In this document: positions 1-5,447 of the stretch, piece after piece | Layout: each line of letters begins with the position of its first letter | How positions within the stretch are numbered: the first letter of the stretch is position 1 | From: Schleiferiaceae bacterium | Lineage (GTDB): Bacteria > Bacteroidota > Bacteroidia > Flavobacteriales > Schleiferiaceae | Length of the DNA stretch: 5,447 nt | NCBI GenBank assembly: GCA_023260615.1 | Contig: JALQUY010000100.1 | Coordinates: 1 to 5,447, forward strand | Direction: 5' to 3' | Program-made: the position numbers and the translations under genes | The notes under the pieces: generated by a model | What the model was told of the DNA's origin: nothing | The model's database searches: none | Seen by the model: only the letters and a program-made list of their open reading frames with translations

Positions 1-273
1 TTTGGGCAACTCGTCACCAACGCAAACCGCGACTGGCTGAAAAATTGGCATGGGGACCGCCCCTTTGTAGCGGTGGTGCGGGGCCGCCGGGTGAGTCTCG
101 CCCTCCAAGATGGAAAAACGCTGAGCGACGGGGGGCAACTTTACCACCGCATCAACCGCTACGGGTATTTGGAGATAGGCATCACCCAACCGGGAAGCCA
201 AGGGGTGAATACCGCAGCGAGCCTGCTGGGCGCCAACGTCCATGACCCTATTGAACTCCAGCGCAAGGGATGA
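1..273 (+). CDS. SAM hydrolase (SAM hydroxide adenosyltransferase, DUF62), C-terminal part
   Basis: The reading frame is open from base 1 and ends at TGA 271-273, giving the last 90 residues of a protein whose start lies outside the window. The family (PF01887 and its C-terminal barrel) splits S-adenosylmethionine into adenosine and methionine using water, and is related to the fluorinase and chlorinase enzymes. The visible part is the C-terminal beta-barrel domain: it opens with FGQLVTN, matching the family's FGNLVTN adenine-pocket motif, and ends with GYLEIGI at about residues 57-63 and AASLLGA at about 73-79, matching the family's closing 'GYLEIA...AA.LLG' pattern. The catalytic Asp/Arg/His residues of the N-terminal domain cannot be seen. 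The third residue is Gln where the family usually has Asn. The stop overlaps the next gene's ATG, suggesting coupling. Family assignment is fairly sure; activity is inferred. Confidence 0.85.
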   Translation, partial: FGQLVTNANRDWLKNWHGDRPFVAVVRGRRVSLALQDGKTLSDGGQLYHRINRYGYLEIGITQPGSQGVNTAASLLGANVHDPIELQRKG

Positions 274-551
274 TTCGCATCGTTCACTTACAGCTCCAGT
301 CGGAGCGATGCGCGGACTTTGAAGCCTTTGTCCAACCTAAAATGGCGGCCATTGCCGCTCAACCAGGCTGCCGAGGCCTACGCTTGTTGAAGGGCGCTCC
401 GGGTCACTACTTCACGGTGAGCGACTGGGAATCGGAAAAGGCCCTAAACGCCTACCGAGATTCCGCATTATTTGCCGAAATTTGGCCCACGGTCAAACCT
501 TGGTTTTCTGCCAAAGCCGAGGCATGGACCACCGACGAAATTCCCTTTTAA
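270..551 (+). CDS. ABM-domain protein (putative quinol monooxygenase type)
   Basis: This 93-residue protein fills one antibiotic biosynthesis monooxygenase domain (PF03992), a ferredoxin-like alpha/beta fold that works as a dimer. An N-terminal strand (IRIVHLQL, residues 2-9) is followed by a helix carrying DFEAF, the segment PGCRGLRLL (32-40), a strand with HYFTVSDWES (46-55), then the helix ALNAYRDSALFAEIW (58-72), whose YR.S.LF pattern is typical of the family. Length equals the usual single-domain size. The ATG at 270 overlaps the upstream TGA as ATGA, which fixes the start and suggests translational coupling; gldF begins three bases after its TAA. Members range from quinol oxygenases to haem-degrading and stress proteins, and no cofactor site can be read here, so the substrate is unknown. 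I recall similar small ABM genes beside gldF in other Bacteroidota, but cannot check this here. Confidence 0.82.
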   Translation: MIRIVHLQLQSERCADFEAFVQPKMAAIAAQPGCRGLRLLKGAPGHYFTVSDWESEKALNAYRDSALFAEIWPTVKPWFSAKAEAWTTDEIPF

Positions 552-554
552 GCC

Positions 555-1286
555 ATGTGGGCCCTCGCCAAAAAAGAATTCAACGCCTTCTTCCAGTCTT
601 CCACCGGAGTCCTCATTCTCTGCGTGTACTTAGGCATGAATGCCGCTTTCTTGTGGTTGTTTGACGGCCCTTTTAACCTGCTCGACAGCGGGTACGCCCA
701 GCTAGACGGCCTGTTTATGCTCTCGCCTTGGGTCTTCTTGTTCCTCTTGCCTGCCATCGCGATGCGCATGCTCGCGGAAGAGCGCCGAACGGGCACCCTC
801 GAGTGGCTCCTCACCAAACCGCTCAGCGAATGGGACATCGTCCTCGGCAAATGGCTCGCCGGCATGCTATTGGTTTTCTTGGCCATCCTGCCCACCGTCG
901 TTTATGCGATTTCGCTCTACCAACTGGGCAACCCTGTGGGGAATTTAGACCTGGGCAGCACCTTGGGCAGCTATGTGGGGCTCTTTTTCCTTGCGAGCGT
1001 TTACCTCAGCATTTCCCTGTTCACCAGCGCCATCACGGACAACCAAATTGTCGCTTTCGTGCTCGGCTTGTTGCTCTGCCTTTTTATCTACGCGGGCTTT
1101 GACCAGCTGGCGGCTCTCTCGGTACTCAAGGATCAAGGCCTATTCATCATGCGCCTAGGCATCAGCGAACACTACACATCGATTAGCCGCGGGGTATTGG
1201 ACAGCCGCGATTTGGTATACTTCATCGGGACCAGCTTGCTCTTTTTGGGAGCTGCACGCACGGCCCTTCAAAGCCGAAACTGGTGA
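555..1286 (+). CDS. gldF: Gliding-associated ABC transporter permease GldF
   Basis: GldF is the inner-membrane permease of the GldA-GldF-GldG ABC transporter, first identified through gliding-defective mutants of Flavobacterium johnsoniae. The 243-residue length is normal for GldF. About six hydrophobic segments are visible: roughly residues 18-36, 55-72, 101-121, 138-158, 164-182 and 219-234. Between segments 2 and 3 lies the cytoplasmic coupling region of ABC-2 permeases, with MRMLAEERRTGTLEWLLTKP (70-89) followed by a GKW at 98-100; this is the likely contact with the ATPase. The C-terminus has SRGVLDSRDLVYF (about 211-223) and ends SRNW, as I recall for GldF proteins. The ATG at 555 is three bases after the preceding stop, and the stop overlaps the GTG of gldG. 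No ATPase gene is present in the window, so the partner must be encoded elsewhere. A generic ABC-2 permease is the alternative name, but the gldG neighbour favours GldF. Confidence 0.93.
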   Translation: MWALAKKEFNAFFQSSTGVLILCVYLGMNAAFLWLFDGPFNLLDSGYAQLDGLFMLSPWVFLFLLPAIAMRMLAEERRTGTLEWLLTKPLSEWDIVLGKWLAGMLLVFLAILPTVVYAISLYQLGNPVGNLDLGSTLGSYVGLFFLASVYLSISLFTSAITDNQIVAFVLGLLLCLFIYAGFDQLAALSVLKDQGLFIMRLGISEHYTSISRGVLDSRDLVYFIGTSLLFLGAARTALQSRNW

Positions 1287-2989
1287 GCACACGTTCGAAA
1301 GACCTCCTCCAATGGCTTGGGATGGCCGCCCTCGTGGTCGCTGCCGTGGCCGTTAGCCAGTTTAGCTTTTTCCGCTTGGACTTGACGGAAGACCAGCGCT
1401 TCAGTCTGAATGAAAGTACCGAGGCCTTGATCGATCAAGTGGAGGACCCCTTGCTCATTACGCTGTATTTGGACGGTGATTTTCCGACTGGCTTCCAACG
1501 CCTCAAAGAGGAAACGCGCCGAATGCTCGACGAATTCCGCGCCCGAAACGGAAACATCCAGTACGTCTTTATCAATCCTTCGGAAAATCCAGATCCGCAG
1601 GCCCGCCGTGACACCTACCAACAGCTTCGGAATGCTGGCCTCAACGCCATCCAAATTGAAGTTCAGGAAGCGGACGGCGTCAAGCAGCAGCAAATTTTCC
1701 CCGGTGCGATCGCCACCTACCGCGACCGCGAATGGAGCATCGCCTTGCTTTTGGAACAGTTTGCCACCGCGCCTGAGGCCCAGATCAACGCCTCCATCCA
1801 AAACCTCGAATACACCCTTGCCAGCGCCCTCAAAGGCCTGACCGCCTCCCACCGCCCCAGCATTGCCCTGCTCGATGGCCACGGCGAACTCAGCCCGGTG
1901 GAAACAGCCTCCTTGGAAGCCAGCTTGGCAAAAGGCTACGATGTGGAGCGCTTCAACCTCCGCGAATTCCCCGTAGACAGCGTCAGTGGCCAACCCGACC
2001 TCACGCTCCAAGTCCGTCGTTTAAACAGCTACGACCTCGTCGTCCTCGCCAAGCCACGCGCCTCCTTTAGCGACTTAGACCGCTGGCTCCTCGACCAATA
2101 CCTCATGAACAATGGGCGCGCCATCTTCATGATTGACGCCGTCTATGCAGAAATGGACTCGTTGAGCTACGCCTCCGAATTCCTCGCCTACCCCATCCTC
2201 GACGCCATGGGATTGGGGGACCAGCTCTTTTCCTATGGTGCACGCATCAATACGTCGCTCATTCAGGATTTGGTATGTGCGGGTGTGAACGATCGCCGTT
2301 CCGTGCGCCCCTGGGTCTACTTCCCCCTCTTCTTGCCCCAGACCGAACACCCCATCGCGAAAAACCTCAACGCCGTGCGCATGGAGTTTGCAACAACCAT
2401 GGACACTGTTCGGGTTCCCGGCGTGCGCAAAACGCCCCTGTTAGTCACATCGCCCTACACCCGCCGCCAAGCCACGCCAGGCAGTGTCAGTTTGGCTACT
2501 CTGTACAACGAACCGGACCAAACGCGCTACCAAGAAGGTCCCGCCATGGCCGCCATCTTGCTGGAAGGAGCCCTTCCTTCCTTCTATGCCAACCGCATCA
2601 GCCCTAAAACGTCGGTGGCTGCCCCCAAAGCGGCTGCCTCAGATGCTAAACTTCTGATCATCTCGGACGGCGACTTCATCAAGAACCAACGAAACGTCGT
2701 GCGCTCGGACATTCCACGTGGCGCGCCACTTCCTCTCGGCTTTGATCAGTTTACCGGTCAGCAATTTGGCAATGCAGACTTCCTCCTCAACGCCCTCGAT
2801 TACATGCTCGACGGCAGCGGCTTAATTGCCGTTCGCGGTCGCGAAGTCACCCTTCGATTGCTCGACAGCCCGCGGGCCAATGAGAACCGCGGCGCATGGC
2901 AAGGCGGAAATGCCTTGGGGCCCATTTTGCTCACCTTACTTTTGGGCGCTGGATACCGTTGGTTGCGCAAACGCAGCTTCGCCAAATAG
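1283..2989 (+). CDS. gldG: Gliding-associated ABC transporter auxiliary protein GldG
   Basis: GldG is the partner of GldF, anchored in the inner membrane with a large periplasmic domain (ABC-type uncharacterised transport auxiliary family, PF09822). The 568 residues show an N-terminal hydrophobic anchor at about 12-30, followed directly by the family signature FRLDLTEDQRFSLNEST (about 30-46) and LYLDGDFPTGFQRLKEE. A GHGE motif sits at residues 199-202. The extracytoplasmic domain runs to about 540, and a second hydrophobic segment at about 543-560 is closed by the basic tail WLRKRSFAK, so both ends are probably cytoplasmic. The start is GTG 1283, overlapping the gldF stop as GTGA; the next in-frame ATG (1322, residue 14) would cut into the anchor. 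The transported substrate is unknown. Though often labelled 'substrate-binding', it does not look like a classical periplasmic binding protein. Loss of GldF/G abolishes gliding in F. johnsoniae, but the exact role is unresolved. Confidence 0.93.
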   Translation: MSTRSKDLLQWLGMAALVVAAVAVSQFSFFRLDLTEDQRFSLNESTEALIDQVEDPLLITLYLDGDFPTGFQRLKEETRRMLDEFRARNGNIQYVFINPSENPDPQARRDTYQQLRNAGLNAIQIEVQEADGVKQQQIFPGAIATYRDREWSIALLLEQFATAPEAQINASIQNLEYTLASALKGLTASHRPSIALLDGHGELSPVETASLEASLAKGYDVERFNLREFPVDSVSGQPDLTLQVRRLNSYDLVVLAKPRASFSDLDRWLLDQYLMNNGRAIFMIDAVYAEMDSLSYASEFLAYPILDAMGLGDQLFSYGARINTSLIQDLVCAGVNDRRSVRPWVYFPLFLPQTEHPIAKNLNAVRMEFATTMDTVRVPGVRKTPLLVTSPYTRRQATPGSVSLATLYNEPDQTRYQEGPAMAAILLEGALPSFYANRISPKTSVAAPKAAASDAKLLIISDGDFIKNQRNVVRSDIPRGAPLPLGFDQFTGQQFGNADFLLNALDYMLDGSGLIAVRGREVTLRLLDSPRANENRGAWQGGNALGPILLTLLLGAGYRWLRKRSFAK

Positions 2990-2992
2990 GCT

Positions 2993-3994
2993 ATGATGAA
3001 AAAACTGAAGACCACCTACCTGCTCATTGCCCTCGCCGTTGTAGTCATCCTTGGGTTGATTTGGCGGGAAATAGCGAGCCAAAACAGCTTTGATAAAGAA
3101 CTCTACAATTTTGCGGTTGCGGATACCGCAGCCGTCACAAAGCTGGTGATTTGGGACAAAAGCCCAGACACGGTCACCTTGGAACGGAAAGGAGTGCAAT
3201 GGCTCGTCAATGGGGCCTACATCGCCCGTCCAGACGCCATCGAAGTCTTGCTGGAAACCCTCTACCGCGTCCGTCTGCGGAACTTCCCTCAGGCCGCCGC
3301 CCAAGAAACCATCCTCAGTGCCATGGCCACCTATGGGAAACGCGTGGAAGTATACCAAGGAAGTACACTGGTGAAAGCCTTCACAGTCGGCACCGAAACC
3401 CCCGACATGCTCGGCACCTACATGCTTCGAGACGGCTACGAAACCCCGGTCGCAACGTACATACCTGGCTTCAACGGCTACCTCTCCAGTCGATTCTTCT
3501 TGCGTGAAGACCTCTGGCGCACCCGTGAAATTTGGCCCAGCCCCGAAGAAATTGCTGCAGTCACCCTCGTCTATCCAGACTCGGGCTATTTTGAAGTTCA
3601 GCGCTCTGGAAACCAATACACCCTTGTGCTAGGCAACGGATCTGGATTGTCTGCAGATCCTATGACCAGCCAAGCGCTCTACAAGGCGGTTCAAAGCGCC
3701 CAATACGAGGGAATGATCATCCCGAGCGACCTGGCCTACACCAAATTGGACTCCATTTCTGGCAGCCAGCCCGTTGCCCAAATTACCGTTCGGTATGCCG
3801 ACGGAAACACGGCGGACATGCGCTTGTTCCATGTCCCCGGCGGACCTGACATTCTCGACGCAGACGGCCGCCCTCAGCAATGGGATCCGGACCGTTTTTA
3901 CGGCGTTTTAAGCGACGGACGCTTCGTCTTGACGCAGCGCTACGGTCTTCAACATGTGTTGAAAAGTTTTCGGGCATTTGCGCCAAAAAACTGA
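2993..3994 (+). CDS. Membrane-anchored DUF4340-like protein
   Basis: This 333-residue protein has a short basic N-terminus (MMKKLK), one hydrophobic segment at about residues 9-24 that should act as a signal anchor, and no other membrane segment, so the rest is probably periplasmic. After the anchor, the stretch with VTKLVIWDKSPDTVTLERKG and then WLVNG, at about 48-73, matches the 'd.v..l.i...g..v.L.r.g..W.v' opening of DUF4340 domains, followed by a helix with VLLETLYRVRL. Later parts such as DLWRTREIWP (about 172-181) also fit. DUF4340 genes commonly follow a permease and a GldG-type gene, as here, so it is probably an accessory subunit of that transporter; this is inference from context. 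It starts three bases after the gldG stop. Two adjacent ATGs (2993 and 2996) are possible starts differing by one residue. No enzymatic motif is seen and its biochemical function is unknown. Confidence 0.78.
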   Translation: MMKKLKTTYLLIALAVVVILGLIWREIASQNSFDKELYNFAVADTAAVTKLVIWDKSPDTVTLERKGVQWLVNGAYIARPDAIEVLLETLYRVRLRNFPQAAAQETILSAMATYGKRVEVYQGSTLVKAFTVGTETPDMLGTYMLRDGYETPVATYIPGFNGYLSSRFFLREDLWRTREIWPSPEEIAAVTLVYPDSGYFEVQRSGNQYTLVLGNGSGLSADPMTSQALYKAVQSAQYEGMIIPSDLAYTKLDSISGSQPVAQITVRYADGNTADMRLFHVPGGPDILDADGRPQQWDPDRFYGVLSDGRFVLTQRYGLQHVLKSFRAFAPKN

Positions 3995-4012
3995 GCGCTT
4001 AAAAGTCCTGTC

Positions 4013-4027
4013 TAATTACTTTGCAGT
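4013..4027 (+). promoter_or_regulatory. Possible weak Bacteroidota-type -7 promoter element before dnaN
   Basis: The 33-base gap between the DUF4340-like gene and dnaN is the longest non-coding stretch here. It contains TTACTTTG at 4016-4023, matching five of the six fixed positions of the Bacteroidota -7 consensus TAnnTTTG. No good -33 TTG element sits about 20 bases upstream. If it is used, transcription would begin on or within a few bases of the dnaN ATG at 4028, giving a very short leader or leaderless mRNA. No Shine-Dalgarno sequence is visible. This could equally be a chance match in an operon-internal gap. Confidence 0.35.
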
Positions 4028-5149
4028 ATGAAGTTTATTGTATCTAGCGGCCAATTATTGCGCGCGCTCCAGACCGTCAGCGGCGTTATTCAATCCAATA
4101 ACACCTTGCCCATCCTGGACCACTTCCTCGTAGAACTGGGCCCAGGCCAACTGACGATCACGGCATCGGACCTGGAAACCACGATGACGACCACGTTGAA
4201 AGTCGACAGCAGTGAGACGGCCACCGCGGCTATTCCTGCACGCATGCTCCTGGATACGGTGAAGAGCTTCCCCGAGCAACCGCTCACCTTTACCCTCAAT
4301 CCCTCCACGCATGCCCTGGAAGTCAGCAGCGACTTTGGCAAGTATGCCTTGGCGTATGTGGACGCTGCGGAATACCCCAAAGCGGCTTCCTTAGACGGTG
4401 CGGATCGGGTTACGGTCCCCGCACACGTCCTATCTACAGCCATCCATAAAACCCTGTTTGCGGCCGGCAATGACGACTTACGCCCCGTCATGAGCGGCGT
4501 GTTCTTTCAGTTTACGACCGAGGGCTTGACCTTCGTAGCTACGGATGCCCACAAGCTCGTACGCTACCGTCGTACCGACTACAGCGCCCCTGCAACGGCG
4601 GAATTCATCCTCCCTAAAAAGCCCTTGAACCTCTTGAAGTCCACCTTGGGCTCGGGAGACAACGACGTGGAGGTGGCCTACAGCGAGCAGAACGCCCAGT
4701 TCAGCTACGACGGTGTCACGTTGGTCTGCCGACTCATCGACGGCAAATACCCCAACTTTGAGGCGGTCATCCCCAAGAACAACCCCAACCGTTTGGTTGC
4801 GGACCGTGGTGCCTTCTTGAGCTCAGTCAAGCGCGTGTCCATCTTCTCCAATAAGACCACGCACCAAATCCGCTTGAAAGTAGCCGGGAACGAGTTGCAC
4901 ATTTCAGCAGAAGACTTGGATTTTGCGAACAAGGCACACGAACGTTTGGGCTGCAACTACGAAGGCAACGACATGGAGATTGGCTTTAACAGCCGTTTCA
5001 TCGCCGAAATGCTGGGCAATCTGGAAGCGGACGAAGTGGCATTGGAGCTGTCTGCACCCAACCGTGCGGGTATTTTGGTCCCCGAAGGAGGCTTAGACGA
5101 AGGTGAGGAAGTACTCATGCTCGTCATGCCCGTCATGCTCAACGCATAA
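4028..5149 (+). CDS. dnaN: DNA polymerase III beta subunit (sliding clamp) DnaN
   Basis: DnaN forms the ring-shaped dimer that encircles DNA and tethers the replicative polymerase and many repair proteins. The 373 residues are the usual length and hold three clamp folds, roughly 1-120, 125-245 and 246-373. The N-terminus MKFIVSSGQLLRALQTVSGV with the following LPIL is diagnostic. The partner-binding cleft is recognisable: ATDAHKL at 171-177 corresponds to T172, H175 and L177 of the E. coli clamp, with Ala and Lys in place of Gly174 and Arg176. YPNF at 241-244 places a Pro at the position of E. coli P242. The C-terminus LVMPVMLNA matches the cleft-lining end of other clamps (VMPMRL in E. coli). 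The ATG at 4028 is the natural start. It is not beside dnaA or recF in this window; instead it follows gldF-gldG. It may be read from the upstream operon, from its own weak promoter, or both. Identification is essentially certain. Confidence 0.98.
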   Translation: MKFIVSSGQLLRALQTVSGVIQSNNTLPILDHFLVELGPGQLTITASDLETTMTTTLKVDSSETATAAIPARMLLDTVKSFPEQPLTFTLNPSTHALEVSSDFGKYALAYVDAAEYPKAASLDGADRVTVPAHVLSTAIHKTLFAAGNDDLRPVMSGVFFQFTTEGLTFVATDAHKLVRYRRTDYSAPATAEFILPKKPLNLLKSTLGSGDNDVEVAYSEQNAQFSYDGVTLVCRLIDGKYPNFEAVIPKNNPNRLVADRGAFLSSVKRVSIFSNKTTHQIRLKVAGNELHISAEDLDFANKAHERLGCNYEGNDMEIGFNSRFIAEMLGNLEADEVALELSAPNRAGILVPEGGLDEGEEVLMLVMPVMLNA

Positions 5150-5161
5150 TTCACGCAGAAC

Positions 5162-5447
5162 ATGAATCTCTTGGTGGTAGGCGACGTTCATGGTTGCGTG
5201 CACACCTTGAAAGCCTTTGTCAAGAACCATTGGAACGACCAAGATGAGTTTCTCATTTTGGTTGGGGACGTCATCAACAAAGGACGCCATAGTGCCAAGA
5301 CGCTTAAATACTTGCGCAAACTCAAGAAAGAGTTCCCGTATGCTGTTCATATCCTGAAGGGCAACCACGAGCAAATGGCTTTAGACGCCATGGCCCAAAA
5401 CGAGCGCCCCGGCTACCTCGAGCGATTGAAACGGGACATGCTCAAAC
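5162..5447 (+). CDS. PPP-type metallophosphoesterase, N-terminal part (ApaH/serine-threonine phosphatase-like)
   Basis: The frame opens at ATG 5162, 12 bases after the dnaN stop, and runs off the window end, giving the first 95 residues. The three N-terminal metal-binding signatures of the PPP phosphoesterase superfamily are in order: GDVHG at residues 7-11, GDVINKG at 35-41 and GNHE at 67-70. Asp8, His10, Asp36, Asn68 and His69 are the expected metal ligands and catalytic His. There is no signal peptide, so it is cytoplasmic. Relatives include diadenosine tetraphosphatase (ApaH), lambda-type protein phosphatases and other bacterial serine/threonine phosphatases. The second motif lacks the usual Asp-Arg pair (Asn39-Lys40 instead), which leaves the substrate open. 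The C-terminal half with the remaining His ligands is outside the window, so completeness cannot be judged. No terminator separates it from dnaN, so co-transcription is likely. Confidence 0.88.
   Translation, partial: MNLLVVGDVHGCVHTLKAFVKNHWNDQDEFLILVGDVINKGRHSAKTLKYLRKLKKEFPYAVHILKGNHEQMALDAMAQNERPGYLERLKRDMLK

Noticed and set aside
548..895. A 115-codon minus-strand frame opposite gldF
   Set aside because: It mirrors the hydrophobic coding of gldF and resembles no known family.
1268..2011. A 247-codon open frame on the minus strand opposite gldG
   Set aside because: It lies wholly opposite well-supported gldG sequence, has no recognisable domain, and long antisense frames are expected from GC-rich codon bias.
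2936..3616. A 226-codon open frame on the minus strand opposite the end of gldG and the DUF4340-like gene
   Set aside because: It spans the junction of two supported + strand genes, has no recognisable motif, and is best read as a codon-bias shadow.
3991..4010. AGCGCT palindrome near the stop of the DUF4340-like gene, considered as a terminator
   Set aside because: The palindrome is only six bases with no loop or following T run, so it cannot form a convincing terminator hairpin.
5114..5140. Short direct repeat of CGTCATGC near the end of dnaN
   Set aside because: It encodes the conserved LVMPVML clamp terminus, where Val-Met codons repeat naturally; no more copies occur.
1..5447. Search for a defence system, mobile element, CRISPR array or RNA gene
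   Set aside because: All but the short gaps is covered by coherent housekeeping and transporter genes on one strand. I saw no repeats, transposase, integrase or tRNA-like structure.

Overview
The window is a compact, entirely + strand block of six genes from what looks like a member of the Bacteroidota, probably a gliding or formerly gliding lineage in or near the Flavobacteriales. This assignment rests on three things: the adjacent pair gldF-gldG, a dnaN that is not beside dnaA, and start codons without clear Shine-Dalgarno sequences. By eye the DNA is unusually GC-rich for that phylum (somewhat above half G+C), so a higher-GC family is more likely than a classic Flavobacterium. I cannot name the genus.

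Layout: (1) 1-273, the C-terminal end of a SAM hydrolase (SAM hydroxide adenosyltransferase, DUF62 family), truncated by the window edge. (2) 270-551, a 93-residue antibiotic-biosynthesis-monooxygenase-like (ABM) dimeric alpha/beta-barrel protein whose ATG overlaps the previous stop. (3) 555-1286, gldF, a six-helix ABC-2 type permease. (4) 1283-2989, gldG, the membrane-anchored auxiliary subunit, starting on a GTG inside the end of gldF. (5) 2993-3994, a membrane-anchored DUF4340-like protein. (6) 4028-5149, dnaN, the DNA polymerase III sliding clamp. (7) 5162 to the end, the N-terminal part of a PPP-type metallophosphoesterase, cut by the window edge.

Genes 1-5 are separated by 3 bases or less, or overlap, and look like one translationally coupled transcription unit. 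A 33-base gap before dnaN is the largest in the window and may hold a weak Bacteroidota-type promoter lying almost on the start codon. No terminator hairpin is visible anywhere, so readthrough into dnaN and the phosphoesterase is likely.

Functionally, GldF, GldG and probably the DUF4340-like protein form the membrane part of an ABC transporter historically linked to gliding motility; its ATPase (GldA or equivalent) is not in the window. DnaN, the SAM hydrolase and the phosphoesterase are housekeeping or metabolic neighbours. There is no mobile element, CRISPR array, RNA gene or evident new defence system. The points most worth a second look are the substituted second metal/phosphate motif in the phosphoesterase, the uncharacterised DUF4340-like third component, and the substituted adenine-pocket motif in the SAM hydrolase.
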